Shown: positions 8,319-16,783 of the stretch, in pieces | Layout: every line of letters begins with the position of its first letter | How positions within the stretch are numbered: position 1 is the first letter of the stretch | Origin: Marinihelvus sp942491555 | GTDB lineage: Bacteria > Pseudomonadota > Gammaproteobacteria > Xanthomonadales > SZUA-36 | Assembly: GCA_942491555.1 (NCBI GenBank) | Contig: CALOBN010000002.1 | Span: 310,001 to 374,000 of the forward strand | Length of the DNA stretch: 64,000 nt | Reading direction: 5' to 3' | Made by a program: the position numbers and the translations under genes | The notes under the pieces: model-generated | The model's database searches: none | What the model was told of the DNA's origin: nothing | What the model saw: the letters and a program-made list of their open reading frames with translations, nothing else

Positions 8319-8996
8319 CTAGCGTGCGAGGGTAAGTTGCAGGCGACTACCGACACGTTGCGCGAAGTCAGCAATTCCGGCGGTTTTGTCCACCAGGCGA
8401 TAGAGAAACATGATCTGCACCGGAGGGATTTCATCCTCAAGCGTCATCAGGATGCCACTGAGACCGGCAGCCTGCTGGTCTGTCTGGTGTTCCAGCGTGT
8501 CGAGCTCATTGAGCATCGTGGTTATGCGCTTGCGCTCGGTATTGTCGAAGCCGGTCTCGATCAGCTCATCCAGCTCACCGATGGCGGCGTAGGCCTGTTT
8601 ACAGGCCTCAATGCAGGTGAGGACGAGTGTCATATAGTCTTGCTGGATCTGCACCGGCAAGACCATCGCACGGCCATCCACCAGGCCGGCAATGTCCCGG
8701 GCTATGCCGGCTACCTTGTCTTGCATGGTCAGTACCGACAACATGTCGCGCCGGTCTACCGGCATAAACAGGCTGGTGGGGAGGTTAAGGCGCAGCTCCT
8801 TCTTCATGTCATCTGCGCGATTTTCCAGAACCACGATTTCTTTGTACAGCACGTGACGCTGTTGCGCGTCACCGTCCAGGACAGCGACAAAAAACGGCTC
8901 AAGCCTGGACACACACTCGACCACAACTTTCATATGGTGTTGTAAAGGCCCAATCGGCGAAGAGGCGAAGATTCCGGAGAGATAACCGCCAACCAT
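8319..8996 (-). CDS. DUF47/TIGR00153 family PhoU-like Pit partner
   Basis: A 225-residue, almost entirely helical protein of the DUF47 (TIGR00153) family, structurally related to PhoU. The N terminus MVGGYLSGIFASSPIGPLQ matches the usual start of the family, so I place the start at 8996 even though the frame stays open upstream. A CAGGA ribosome site lies about nine bases before it. The metal-binding-type segments EIVVLENRADDMKKELR and ELDTLEHQTDQQ are conserved family features. It is the first gene of the DUF47-pit pair, facing the pst operon across a 111-base intergenic region that carries Pho boxes. Confidence 0.88.
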   Translation of the reverse strand: MVGGYLSGIFASSPIGPLQHHMKVVVECVSRLEPFFVAVLDGDAQQRHVLYKEIVVLENRADDMKKELRLNLPTSLFMPVDRRDMLSVLTMQDKVAGIARDIAGLVDGRAMVLPVQIQQDYMTLVLTCIEACKQAYAAIGELDELIETGFDNTERKRITTMLNELDTLEHQTDQQAAGLSGILMTLEDEIPPVQIMFLYRLVDKTAGIADFAQRVGSRLQLTLAR

Positions 8997-9056
8997 ATCG
9001 TTTGTCCTGAAAAGCAATGCGCAAAACGGCATACAGCGTAGCAGTTTTAGTGCTGC

Positions 9057-9101
9057 TTGTGACACTGTTGTTACAACCCTGTCACATTCCGTCGCTAGGA
9101 T
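9057..9101 (+). promoter_or_regulatory. PhoB box (three half-sites) and -10 for pstC
   Basis: TTGTGAC (9057-9063), TTGTTAC (9068-9074) and CTGTCAC (9079-9085) are spaced exactly 11 bp apart, the PhoB period. TAGGAT at 9096-9101 follows after 10 bases, the normal Pho-box to -10 distance. Half-sites also read on the other strand (GTGTCAC, TTGTAAC, ATGTGAC) toward the DUF47-pit pair, so both directions may be affected. The predicted RNA start falls almost on the pstC ATG. Confidence 0.75.
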
Positions 9102-9107
9102 GCCCTC

Positions 9108-11354
9108 ATGAAACCGCATCCGCTTGCATCGGTGACCCCGAAACCGGGGAAGTCCGAGCGATTCCACCGCTTACGCCGCAGAAAAGAAAACGTGGCCCAT
9201 TGGCTCATCGCCTTCGGCGGTGTGGGCGTGGTGGCCGCCATGGTGCTTATTCTGTTTTACCTGCTGTGGGTTGTTTTGCCGTTATTTTTCGCGCCATCAA
9301 CCCAGACGGCCATGTTGGGCGAACGATCTGCCTGGGCTGCAAGCACGCGCCTGGTGGTTTTAGATGAACGGGGTGATGTTGCGTTCAGGATTGGCGCGGA
9401 CGGGTCGCTGGAGTTTTTTCGCGTGCCGGGGCTTGAGCCCGTCGGTGAGTTCGACCTGCCCCTGACGCACAATGGCGTGATTACTGCAGCGGCTCAGGAC
9501 CTTGAGCAATCCGGGCGAATTGCGGTAGCAACCGACCAGGGCCGCGTGCTGGTGTTTGACTATGGCATTGAGCGCCCGCCCGGCAAACCCGGCGAACTCC
9601 GTACGGTGGTGCCCCTGGTTACGTTTCCGCTGGGTGAGGGCAATGATTTCCTGGTTGCTGAACCGATACAGCTCCTCGACCTGTCTGACCGGGAAACCAC
9701 ACTGGTGCTGGCGGTGGTTGCCGGCCAGACACTGGTGATTGACTGGCGCGATAAAGAACTGGATTTTCTCACCGGCGAGCAACGCCTGACGTCAAAGTTG
9801 CAGCGCCTGCGCCTTGATTTCCAGCCCACCGGCCTGGCGCTTGATGGTAACCAGCGCTGGCTCTATGTCAGTGATGATGCCGGACAGATACATCGTTTTG
9901 ATTTACCTGCCCTGACACCCTCCGGCACGTTGCAGCTGGGCGAAGCCCCGGTGACAGCAATGGTGAGCCTGCTGGGTGGTGTGTCATTGATTGCGGGTGA
10001 TGCTGATGGCCGTCTTTTTCAGGCTTTTCCGGTTCGTGATGCTGAAGACAATTATGAATTGAGGCTGATCCGCGAGTTTCCGGCTTTGGATGCGGCCGTT
10101 GAAACCATTTTGCCCGAGCGCCGGCGCCGGGGTTTTGCAGCCGTGGCCGGCGATGGAAGCCTGGGCTTGTACCACAGCACCGCCGGCAGACAGGTTCTGG
10201 AAACGCCTTTACCCTCGCCCGATACCGCTGCACTGGCATTTGCACCCCGCGCCGATCAGCTGCTGCAAATCGATGGCGCCGGGCAGATCAGCCGCATCGC
10301 GATCGACAACCCGCATCCGGAAGTGAGTTTTGCAACGCTCTGGAACAAGGTCTGGTACGAGAACTACCCGGAGCCGGATCATATCTGGCAGTCCACCGCC
10401 TCGAATGAGGCCTTTGAACCCAAGTTAAGCCTGGCGCCTTTGGCCTTCGGCACCCTGAAAGCGTCCCTGTACGCCATGCTCTTTGCCGTACCGATCGCCT
10501 TGCTTGGCGCGACCTATACCGCCGTATTCATGGCCCCGGCATTACGCCGCAAGATCAAGCCAACCATCGAGCTCATGGCGGCGTTGCCCACGGTGATTCT
10601 CGGTTTTCTTGCGGGTCTCTGGCTCGCGCCTTTTATAGAAAACAACCTGGCGGGTCTGTTCGCGATGACCTTGATTTTGCCCCTGGGTTTATTGTTGTTT
10701 GCCTTTGGCTGGAGCCGTCCTGCGGTGCAAAACCATTTTCGCTGGTTGCGTGGCTGGGAGCCTTTGCTGTTGTTACCCGTCATGGTGCTGTTGATTGCCG
10801 TGTCACTGTGGCTTGCACCCCCGCTGCAACAGTGGGTCTTCGGCAGTGATCTTCGCGAATGGTTGAGTGGCGAGGCCGGTATTTCCTTCGATCAGCGCAA
10901 CGCCATTGTTGTTGGCATAGCGATGGGTTTTTCCGTCATTCCGATTATCTTTTCCATCGCCGAAGACGCACTGTATGCCGTGCCCTCCAGTCTCACCGAT
11001 GGTTCCCTGGCACTGGGCGCAACACGCTGGCAATCCCTGGTCAGGATTGTGCTGCCGACCGCCAGTCCCGGTATTTTCTCGGGCCTTATGATCGGCCTGG
11101 GTCGTGCGGTGGGTGAGACCATGATCGTGCTGATGGCGACCGGCAACACACCCATCATGAGCTGGAGCCTGTTTGAGGGCATGCGCACCCTGGCGGCCAA
11201 TATCGTTATTGAGATGCCCGAGTCGGCCGTGGCCAGCACCCATTTTCGTGTGCTGTTCCTGTCGGCACTGGTGCTGTTTCTGTTTACCTTCCTGGCTAAT
11301 ACGGTGGCGGAACTGATTCGCCAGCGTTTGCGCGACCGGTACGCGTCCTTATGA
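9108..11354 (+). CDS. pstC: Phosphate ABC transporter permease PstC, long form
   Basis: A 748-residue protein. The first transmembrane helix is at about residues 30-60, followed by a large extracytoplasmic region (about 65-420, rich in beta-propeller-like repeats such as VLAVVAGQTLVIDW and RWLYVSDDAGQIHRFDLP). The ABC permease domain is at about 440-745, with the ATPase-coupling loop DGSLALGATRWQSLVRIVLP. Ordinary PstC is about 300-320 residues; this is the long PstC form known in several gammaproteobacteria. It is the first gene of pstC-pstA-pstB-phoU and sits directly behind a Pho box. AGGA at 9097-9100 could serve as ribosome site with seven-base spacing. Confidence 0.92.
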   Translation: MKPHPLASVTPKPGKSERFHRLRRRKENVAHWLIAFGGVGVVAAMVLILFYLLWVVLPLFFAPSTQTAMLGERSAWAASTRLVVLDERGDVAFRIGADGSLEFFRVPGLEPVGEFDLPLTHNGVITAAAQDLEQSGRIAVATDQGRVLVFDYGIERPPGKPGELRTVVPLVTFPLGEGNDFLVAEPIQLLDLSDRETTLVLAVVAGQTLVIDWRDKELDFLTGEQRLTSKLQRLRLDFQPTGLALDGNQRWLYVSDDAGQIHRFDLPALTPSGTLQLGEAPVTAMVSLLGGVSLIAGDADGRLFQAFPVRDAEDNYELRLIREFPALDAAVETILPERRRRGFAAVAGDGSLGLYHSTAGRQVLETPLPSPDTAALAFAPRADQLLQIDGAGQISRIAIDNPHPEVSFATLWNKVWYENYPEPDHIWQSTASNEAFEPKLSLAPLAFGTLKASLYAMLFAVPIALLGATYTAVFMAPALRRKIKPTIELMAALPTVILGFLAGLWLAPFIENNLAGLFAMTLILPLGLLLFAFGWSRPAVQNHFRWLRGWEPLLLLPVMVLLIAVSLWLAPPLQQWVFGSDLREWLSGEAGISFDQRNAIVVGIAMGFSVIPIIFSIAEDALYAVPSSLTDGSLALGATRWQSLVRIVLPTASPGIFSGLMIGLGRAVGETMIVLMATGNTPIMSWSLFEGMRTLAANIVIEMPESAVASTHFRVLFLSALVLFLFTFLANTVAELIRQRLRDRYASL

Positions 11355-11364
11355 GTGCTTCGAC

Positions 11365-13026
11365 ATGAATACGGTGCGTCAATGGTTTGCCGCTGGTACG
11401 CCCTGGATCTGGCTGCAGGCCGCCGCGGTCAGTCTGTCGCTGCTGCTGGTTATTGGCCTGCTGGGGCTGATCGCCGCTCGAGGCCTGGTGCATTTCTGGC
11501 CCGGCCCGGTGGAAGAGTGGGTGGTCATCAACGACCGTGGGGAGCAAAAGGTGCTCTTTGGCCAGCTCTTCCGGAAGGAAACCGTCGATGCGCAGCGACT
11601 GCGCGAGGCGGGTGCCCGGATCGACGCGGATGTCAGCACAGTTCAGCGCTATCTGCTGAAAATCGGTAATCGTGATCTGACCGGTCAGGATTTCATCTGG
11701 GTTCTGGACCAGCAGGTTGTGGAACGTACCCGGCCGGCCAACGTGCTGGTCATAGAGCGCGAGCAATGGGGCATGTTTTACGGCCGCCTGACCGGACTGC
11801 GTGAGGATGGCTCGCTGGTGAGCCTGGGTATGGAGCCGTGGGCGCTGATGCAGGAGCGGCTGGACCGCGTCAATCTTTTGCGCGACCGGATTGATGAGCT
11901 GGAAGGCAAGGAGATCAACAGCGTTAACTACCGGCTCGAGCAGCTGGACCTGAAAGCCAAACGTCTGCGGGGTCAACCGGACTCTGCACCGGCACTGGAA
12001 AAACTGGCTTCTGAGCGGGAGGTCCTGGAAACGGAGTTCAACGCCGCGGCAGGAGAGTTGGAGGTGCTGTTTGGCCAGATCGGCCGCGATTCCATGCTCA
12101 TGCGAACCGCGGACGGTCAGGAAGCCGAAATTCCCATGGAGGTGGTGCTTGATGCCTGGCGCCCAAACCAGATGGGACTGACCCAGGCGATTGGTCATTA
12201 TGGGCATAAGCTATGGGGTTTTCTCAGCGAGCCGCCGCGTGAGGCCAATACGGAGGGGGGTGTGCTGCCCGCACTGTTCGGTACCGTGCTGATGGTGATC
12301 CTGATGAGTATTTTTGTGACCCCGCTGGGCGTGGTGGCCGCGGTGTATCTCAGCGAATATGCCTCGCAGGGTTGGTTTACCCGCTTTATGCGTATTTCCG
12401 TGAACAACCTGGCGGGTGTGCCGTCGATTGTTTACGGCGTGTTTGGCCTGGGCTTCTTTATTTATTTTGTGGGCGGCGGGATCGATAAACTGTTTTTCGC
12501 TGAAGCCTTACCGACGCCGACATTTGGCACCGGCGGTTTGTTCTGGGCATCCCTGACCCTTGCCTTATTGACCTTACCGGTGGTGATCGTGTCTACCGAG
12601 GAAGGCCTGTCGCGGATTCCGCGGGCCATCCGCGAGGGCAGCCTGGCCCTGGGCGCAACGCGCTGGGAGACCTTATGGCGAACGATTATTCCGATGGCCA
12701 GCCCTGGCATCATGACCGGCGTAATCCTGGCTGTGGCCCGCGCTGCCGGCGAAGTAGCTCCGCTGATGCTGGTCGGAGTGGTTAAACTGGCCCCGGCATT
12801 GCCGCTGGACGGCGACTTTCCCTTTCTCCATCTGGACCGGAAATTCATGCACCTTGGCTTCCATATTTATGATGTCGGCTTTCAAAGCCCCAATGTGGAG
12901 GCCGCCAGGCCATTGGTTTACGCTACCGCGCTGTTGCTGGTTGCGATTACCCTGTTGCTGAACCTGACGGCAATCTCCATTCGTAACCGTCTCCGTGAAC
13001 AATACAGAGATCTGGAAGCACAATGA
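11365..13026 (+). CDS. pstA: Phosphate ABC transporter permease PstA, long form
   Basis: A 553-residue protein with a transmembrane helix at about residues 15-38, then an extracytoplasmic insert (about 40-300) with a coiled-coil stretch (about 165-235). The permease domain is at about 300-548 and contains EGSLALGATRWETLWRTIIP (the EAA coupling loop) and ARAAGEVAPLMLVGVV, a PstA hallmark. Usual PstA is about 290 residues. The large inserts of this protein and PstC probably contact each other or PstS in the periplasm (inference). The stop overlaps the pstB start by 4 bases. Confidence 0.92.
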   Translation: MNTVRQWFAAGTPWIWLQAAAVSLSLLLVIGLLGLIAARGLVHFWPGPVEEWVVINDRGEQKVLFGQLFRKETVDAQRLREAGARIDADVSTVQRYLLKIGNRDLTGQDFIWVLDQQVVERTRPANVLVIEREQWGMFYGRLTGLREDGSLVSLGMEPWALMQERLDRVNLLRDRIDELEGKEINSVNYRLEQLDLKAKRLRGQPDSAPALEKLASEREVLETEFNAAAGELEVLFGQIGRDSMLMRTADGQEAEIPMEVVLDAWRPNQMGLTQAIGHYGHKLWGFLSEPPREANTEGGVLPALFGTVLMVILMSIFVTPLGVVAAVYLSEYASQGWFTRFMRISVNNLAGVPSIVYGVFGLGFFIYFVGGGIDKLFFAEALPTPTFGTGGLFWASLTLALLTLPVVIVSTEEGLSRIPRAIREGSLALGATRWETLWRTIIPMASPGIMTGVILAVARAAGEVAPLMLVGVVKLAPALPLDGDFPFLHLDRKFMHLGFHIYDVGFQSPNVEAARPLVYATALLLVAITLLLNLTAISIRNRLREQYRDLEAQ

Positions 13027-13913
13027 GCGAAGCGCATATCCATGATCCTGCGTCTGACCTGTCCCGGCAGGAGCTGCTGGACCCGGTGACCGCAGTCGAT
13101 GATCGCGACGCTGGCAACACGGAAGATGCAGTGAACGAATCGGCTGCCCTGTCGCTGCGTGAACGCCACCTGCGGGTGCGTAATCTCAGCCTGTGGTACG
13201 GCGATAACCAGGCGCTGCGCGAGGTGGATCTGGCAATCGCACGCAATCGTGTGACCAGCTTTATCGGCCCGTCGGGCTGCGGCAAGACAACCCTGTTGCG
13301 ATGCTTTAACCGCTTGACGGACCTGGTTCCGGATGTGCGTATGCAGGGCGATGTTGAGCTTGAAGGCAAAAGCATCCTGGGGCCCGAAGTGGATGTGTCC
13401 CAGCTGCGGCGCGATGTGGGCATGGTGTTTCAGAAGCCGAACCCGTTTCCCAAGTCGATTTACGAAAACGTTGCCTACGGCTTGCGGGTCCAGGGTATTC
13501 ACAAACGCCGGCAACTCGACGAAACGGTTGAATGGGCCCTGAAAGCGGCTGCACTGTGGGATGAGGTGAAAGACCGGCTGGATCATTCAGGCCTGAGCCT
13601 GTCCGGCGGCCAGCAGCAAAGGCTGGTTATCGCGCGCGCGATTGCGGTGCAGCCGCAGATTATTCTGCTTGATGAGCCCTGTTCGTCGCTGGATCCCATT
13701 TCAACCCTGAAGGTCGAAGAGTTGATTCAGCAATTGCGTGAGCAGTACACGATTATCGTGGTGACCCACAATATGCAGCAGGCCGCGCGGGTCTCCGACT
13801 ACACCGCCTTTATGTACATGGGCGAGGTGATCGAGGTGGGTGATACGGACGAGCTGTTTACAAACCCTCAGAAGAAAGCCACTGAGGACTACATCACAGG
13901 ACGTTACGGGTAA
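13023..13913 (+). CDS. pstB: Phosphate ABC transporter ATPase PstB
   Basis: A 296-residue ABC ATPase closely matching PstB. Walker A is GPSGCGKTT (about residues 81-89), the Q-loop is GMVFQKPNPFPKSI, the signature is LSGGQQQRL (about 194), Walker B is IILLDEPCSSLDPIS, and the switch His is in VTHNMQQAARV. The C terminus KKATEDYITGRYG is typical of PstB. About 45 extra N-terminal residues precede the domain. It energises phosphate import by PstSCA and takes part in PhoR signalling through PhoU. It is coupled to pstA (ATGA overlap) and lies 17 bases before phoU. Confidence 0.96.
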   Translation: MSEAHIHDPASDLSRQELLDPVTAVDDRDAGNTEDAVNESAALSLRERHLRVRNLSLWYGDNQALREVDLAIARNRVTSFIGPSGCGKTTLLRCFNRLTDLVPDVRMQGDVELEGKSILGPEVDVSQLRRDVGMVFQKPNPFPKSIYENVAYGLRVQGIHKRRQLDETVEWALKAAALWDEVKDRLDHSGLSLSGGQQQRLVIARAIAVQPQIILLDEPCSSLDPISTLKVEELIQQLREQYTIIVVTHNMQQAARVSDYTAFMYMGEVIEVGDTDELFTNPQKKATEDYITGRYG

Positions 13914-13930
13914 ACCGTTAGACTTTATTC

Positions 13931-14653
13931 ATGGATAAACTCAATTTAGGACAGCACATTTCACAGCGCTTCAATGAAGAGCTGGAAGATGTGCGCAGCA
14001 AGGTTTTACAGATGGGCGGGATCGTCGAGGAGCAGCTCGCGTCGGCCCTGGAAGCCTTGCTGAACGGCAATACGGTGCTCGCCGGCGACGTCATCCGCAA
14101 CGACAAGCGGGTAAATGCACTGGAAGTGGAGATCGACGAGGAGTGCACGCGAATCGTCGCCCGGCGCCAACCGGCAGCCACCGATCTGCGCCTGGTGATG
14201 GCGGTGATGCGCACTATTAATGATCTCGAGCGTATTGGCGATGAGATCAAGCGCGTCGCCAAAATGGTCCAGGAAGAGCTGGACGGCACCATGGAGGAAG
14301 ATGTCCGGCTTGAAATAGAGCATATGGGTGAGCAGGTTCGCGCCATGCTGCACCAGGTGTTGGATGCCTTTGCCCGCACCGATGTGGATGCGGCCTTCGC
14401 AGTGGCCAAGGCCGATAAGAAAGTCGATCTTAAATACCACGCCATAACCCGGCAACTCATGACCTACATGGCCCAGGACCACCGCGCCATTCCGCAGGTC
14501 CTCAACGTACTCTGGGCAGCGCGGGCGCTCGAACGAATGGGCGACCGCTGCCAGAACATCGCCGAATACGTCATCTACCTCGTCATCGGCAAAGACGTCC
14601 GCCACAGCAGCATCGACGACATCATGCTGGAGCTTGAAGCTCAGGAGCGCTGA
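13931..14653 (+). CDS. phoU: Phosphate signalling protein PhoU
   Basis: A 240-residue, two-repeat three-helix-bundle protein with the paired metal-binding motifs of PhoU: the first repeat contains VNALEVEIDEECTRIVARRQ and ERIGDEIKRVAKM, the second ALERMGDRCQNIAEYVIYLV. It links the PstSCAB transporter to PhoR and is needed to silence the Pho regulon when phosphate is plentiful. It is the last gene of the pst operon and is followed after about 190 bases by a strong bidirectional terminator. Bases 14654-14832 hold no gene; 14710-14770 contains an imperfect GC-rich inverted repeat of unknown meaning. Confidence 0.96.
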   Translation: MDKLNLGQHISQRFNEELEDVRSKVLQMGGIVEEQLASALEALLNGNTVLAGDVIRNDKRVNALEVEIDEECTRIVARRQPAATDLRLVMAVMRTINDLERIGDEIKRVAKMVQEELDGTMEEDVRLEIEHMGEQVRAMLHQVLDAFARTDVDAAFAVAKADKKVDLKYHAITRQLMTYMAQDHRAIPQVLNVLWAARALERMGDRCQNIAEYVIYLVIGKDVRHSSIDDIMLELEAQER

Positions 14654-14832
14654 AGCTTTTGTTTGTCTCTTTGCCGAGCTTGTAGCTTTGTCTTCTTGTG
14701 GCCGGGGTGGTCGCTGGTGTGTCGGGTTCCGGGCCTGGCTTTCGGCCGGCGAGACCCGGGCACCGCACCACAACCGTCAACGAAGCCCCGAATTTCACTA
14801 CAGCCAAGCGCTATTTCCGATAGTCGGCGGAT

Positions 14833-14862
14833 AAAAAAAGGCGCACCGAAGTGCGCCTTTTT
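14833..14862. terminator. Bidirectional intrinsic terminator
   Basis: A seven-base stem GGCGCAC (14840-14846), loop CGAA, GTGCGCC (14851-14857), flanked by A7 on the left and T5 on the right. It can end transcription from phoU (plus) and from the 14896-16641 gene (minus), whose stop codon is 34 bases away. Confidence 0.88.
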
Positions 14863-14895
14863 CGTTCCCCCCTAAAGGGTGTCGACTCTGCGAAC

Positions 14896-16641
14896 TCAGT
14901 TGTTGTAGTTCTGCAGTGTCCAGCCTGCGGTCCATGCAGGACCTTGTCCGAACGCGCCGATGTAGTCGAGGTTCTGGAAGAAGCCTGTCGGGAACAGTTC
15001 GGGATCGAGACTGAAGCCGGAGGTGTAGGTTGCGTTCGCCGGCGGGAAGATCAGGTTCTGCAGATTCGGATTCATTACCATGTTGGTGTCATAGGCATCA
15101 AACCAGGATTCCACGGTCCAGGGATCCCCTGTTTCTTCAACAAAATTGACCGTGCAGTTGACGATGCTGTTCTGAATGGTCAAAACACCTGAGAGGTCGT
15201 TCGGAGGTGTTCCGGCGGCTTCGAAGGTTGCAGAATCATCGATATCAATGCAATTGCTGAAATCGTTGAAGATGACATTGGTCAGGTTTGTACCCGTACC
15301 GCGGCGCAGCGTTGCACCGGTGGTATCCGGGCGACCGATAAAGGTCGCGTTGGCAATTTTGGGCTGGGCGCGTGGAGTGGCATTGTTGTTGCCCTCCAGA
15401 TTGTCCGCCTCGATACCGCGATCGGCGACTTCAACAGCATTGAAGTCCCGGCTCTGGATAACCAGCAGGTTCTGAATGGAACCCGTCCAGCCTTCTGTCC
15501 AGTCCAGGCTGTCATCACGAATATCGGTCAGCACAATGTTGCGCGCGTTGACCGTACCACCAAAGAATTCCACACCGTCATCCTCGTTGGCGTGTACCTG
15601 GATGTTTTCCACGACCGTGCCGGCACCAACGCCCTGGAAGGCGATACCGTTCAGCTCGTTCGTATCCCGGAAACGCTGACCGGCGTACTGGACGCGCACG
15701 TAGCGCAGTGAACCACTGCTATCCAACGGATCATTACCGCCATAGGTGCCGGATTCGCCCTCGCCCTCGGAGGTGCACTCCCCGGCAGTGGGGCAAGTGT
15801 TCAAGGGCGCCCGGCCGTTAATGGTAAGGCCGCCCCACTGTCCCGAGCCGCCAGCTTCTCCATCGGCCCCGGTAAACACGACAGGTGCGTTCGCTGTGCC
15901 GTTGGCAAAGATTTTCGCCCCGCGCTGGATGCCGAGGAGCGCATTGTCGGCGCCGCCGATGATGCGCGTGCCAGGCTCAATCGTGATCGAGTTGGTGTTG
16001 TTCGCATTTGCGCGGGAACCAATGTAAACCGGTCCACCCAGAACCCAGATGGTGTTATTGGTCAGGGTAATGTTATTGGTATAGTCGGCGCCTGGAATAA
16101 CGCAGGTGCCCGCATCCACACCCGGGGTGGCAAAAGAAGGACAGCCCTCAAAGGGCGTTGTATAGACGCTGCAAGAGTTGGGCGAGCCGCCGACGTTGGC
16201 GTTAACCAGGTTGTTCATCGTGTCCGAGAAATCCGCGTAGGCATCTCCGGTATAGCTCCACTGAACGTCTTCGCAGGAGTTGAAGGTAAATGTACCGGTG
16301 CCGGCAGGAGTATTACCTATTGTTCCGGCAGGCCCGCCAAAAAAGCCGCCGCTGAAGAAAAACAGATCAATATCTACCGTGGACTGATCGGGTGTTGCCT
16401 CTTGGGTACCGGCAACCCACACGGGTTCGCCGTTAGCGTCGTCGTAGGCGTAATAAGCAACAAACATAACGCCCCGGTCATTACCCGTTGGAATGTACTG
16501 AACACCCAGGCCGCGGTTCCCGCCTTGTACAGGTTGATAGAAGCCGTTTACATGCTCACCGATCGGTGCAGCGAGTGCCCCGAAAGACGTGCCGCCAAGC
16601 AGGGCTGCGGTAATCGCGCCGCGAATTAGAGTGGATTTCAT
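14896..16641 (-). CDS. Secreted beta-helix-like protein, Pho-regulated
   Basis: A 581-residue exported protein with a Sec signal peptide (about residues 1-24, cleavage near GALA-AP). Residues about 27-105 form a small beta-rich domain (GFYQPVQGGNRGLGVQY, VMFVAYYAYDDANGEPVWVA). Residues about 190-560 are rich in short Gly/Asn-containing beta repeats (GQWGGLTINGRAP, GSLRYVRVQYAG, NEDDGVEFFGGTVNARNIV), typical of a right-handed parallel beta-helix family that often accompanies TonB-dependent receptors. Four conserved Cys may form disulfides. It has no lipobox. It is transcribed divergently from the TonB operon under its own array of Pho half-sites, so I infer a surface or periplasmic role in phosphate starvation. 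The substrate is unknown. Confidence 0.8.
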   Translation of the reverse strand: MKSTLIRGAITAALLGGTSFGALAAPIGEHVNGFYQPVQGGNRGLGVQYIPTGNDRGVMFVAYYAYDDANGEPVWVAGTQEATPDQSTVDIDLFFFSGGFFGGPAGTIGNTPAGTGTFTFNSCEDVQWSYTGDAYADFSDTMNNLVNANVGGSPNSCSVYTTPFEGCPSFATPGVDAGTCVIPGADYTNNITLTNNTIWVLGGPVYIGSRANANNTNSITIEPGTRIIGGADNALLGIQRGAKIFANGTANAPVVFTGADGEAGGSGQWGGLTINGRAPLNTCPTAGECTSEGEGESGTYGGNDPLDSSGSLRYVRVQYAGQRFRDTNELNGIAFQGVGAGTVVENIQVHANEDDGVEFFGGTVNARNIVLTDIRDDSLDWTEGWTGSIQNLLVIQSRDFNAVEVADRGIEADNLEGNNNATPRAQPKIANATFIGRPDTTGATLRRGTGTNLTNVIFNDFSNCIDIDDSATFEAAGTPPNDLSGVLTIQNSIVNCTVNFVEETGDPWTVESWFDAYDTNMVMNPNLQNLIFPPANATYTSGFSLDPELFPTGFFQNLDYIGAFGQGPAWTAGWTLQNYNN

Positions 16642-16653
16642 TGCAGTTCCTCT

Positions 16654-16698
16654 TTACGTTGACATTGCTTGCAAAAAAGCCGCCTGGTTCAGCGGCAT
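16654..16698 (-). other. Possible 14-codon leader ORF with terminator-like hairpin
   Basis: In the leader of the secreted-protein gene, an ATG at 16698 opens a 14-codon frame (MPLNQAAFLQAMST) ending in TAA at 16654-16656, next to the downstream ribosome site AGAGGA. Within it, GCCGC (16692-16696 on the minus strand) and GCGGC (16679-16683) can pair and are followed by six U residues. This could be an attenuator, or simply a coincidence of a short frame. No ribosome site for the leader ORF was identified. Confidence 0.3.
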
Positions 16699-16715
16699 TG
16701 AATTTTCTGGGCTGA

Positions 16716-16771
16716 ATATTAGTTGGGCTGCGTTTCAGCGCGGTTACCGTTATGTGACAGCTGTGTGACAC
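16716..16771 (-). promoter_or_regulatory. PhoB box array and -10, secreted-protein gene
   Basis: Read on the minus strand: GTGTCAC (16771-16765), CTGTCAC (16760-16754), CGGTAAC (16749-16743) and CTGAAAC (16738-16732), all at an 11-bp period. After 10 bases comes a -10 element TAATAT (16721-16716). The first two heptamers are near-consensus PhoB sites and the last two are degenerate. The RNA would start near 16709, about 68 bases before the ATG. Confidence 0.8.
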
Positions 16772-16783
16772 CCGGCAGCTGGA

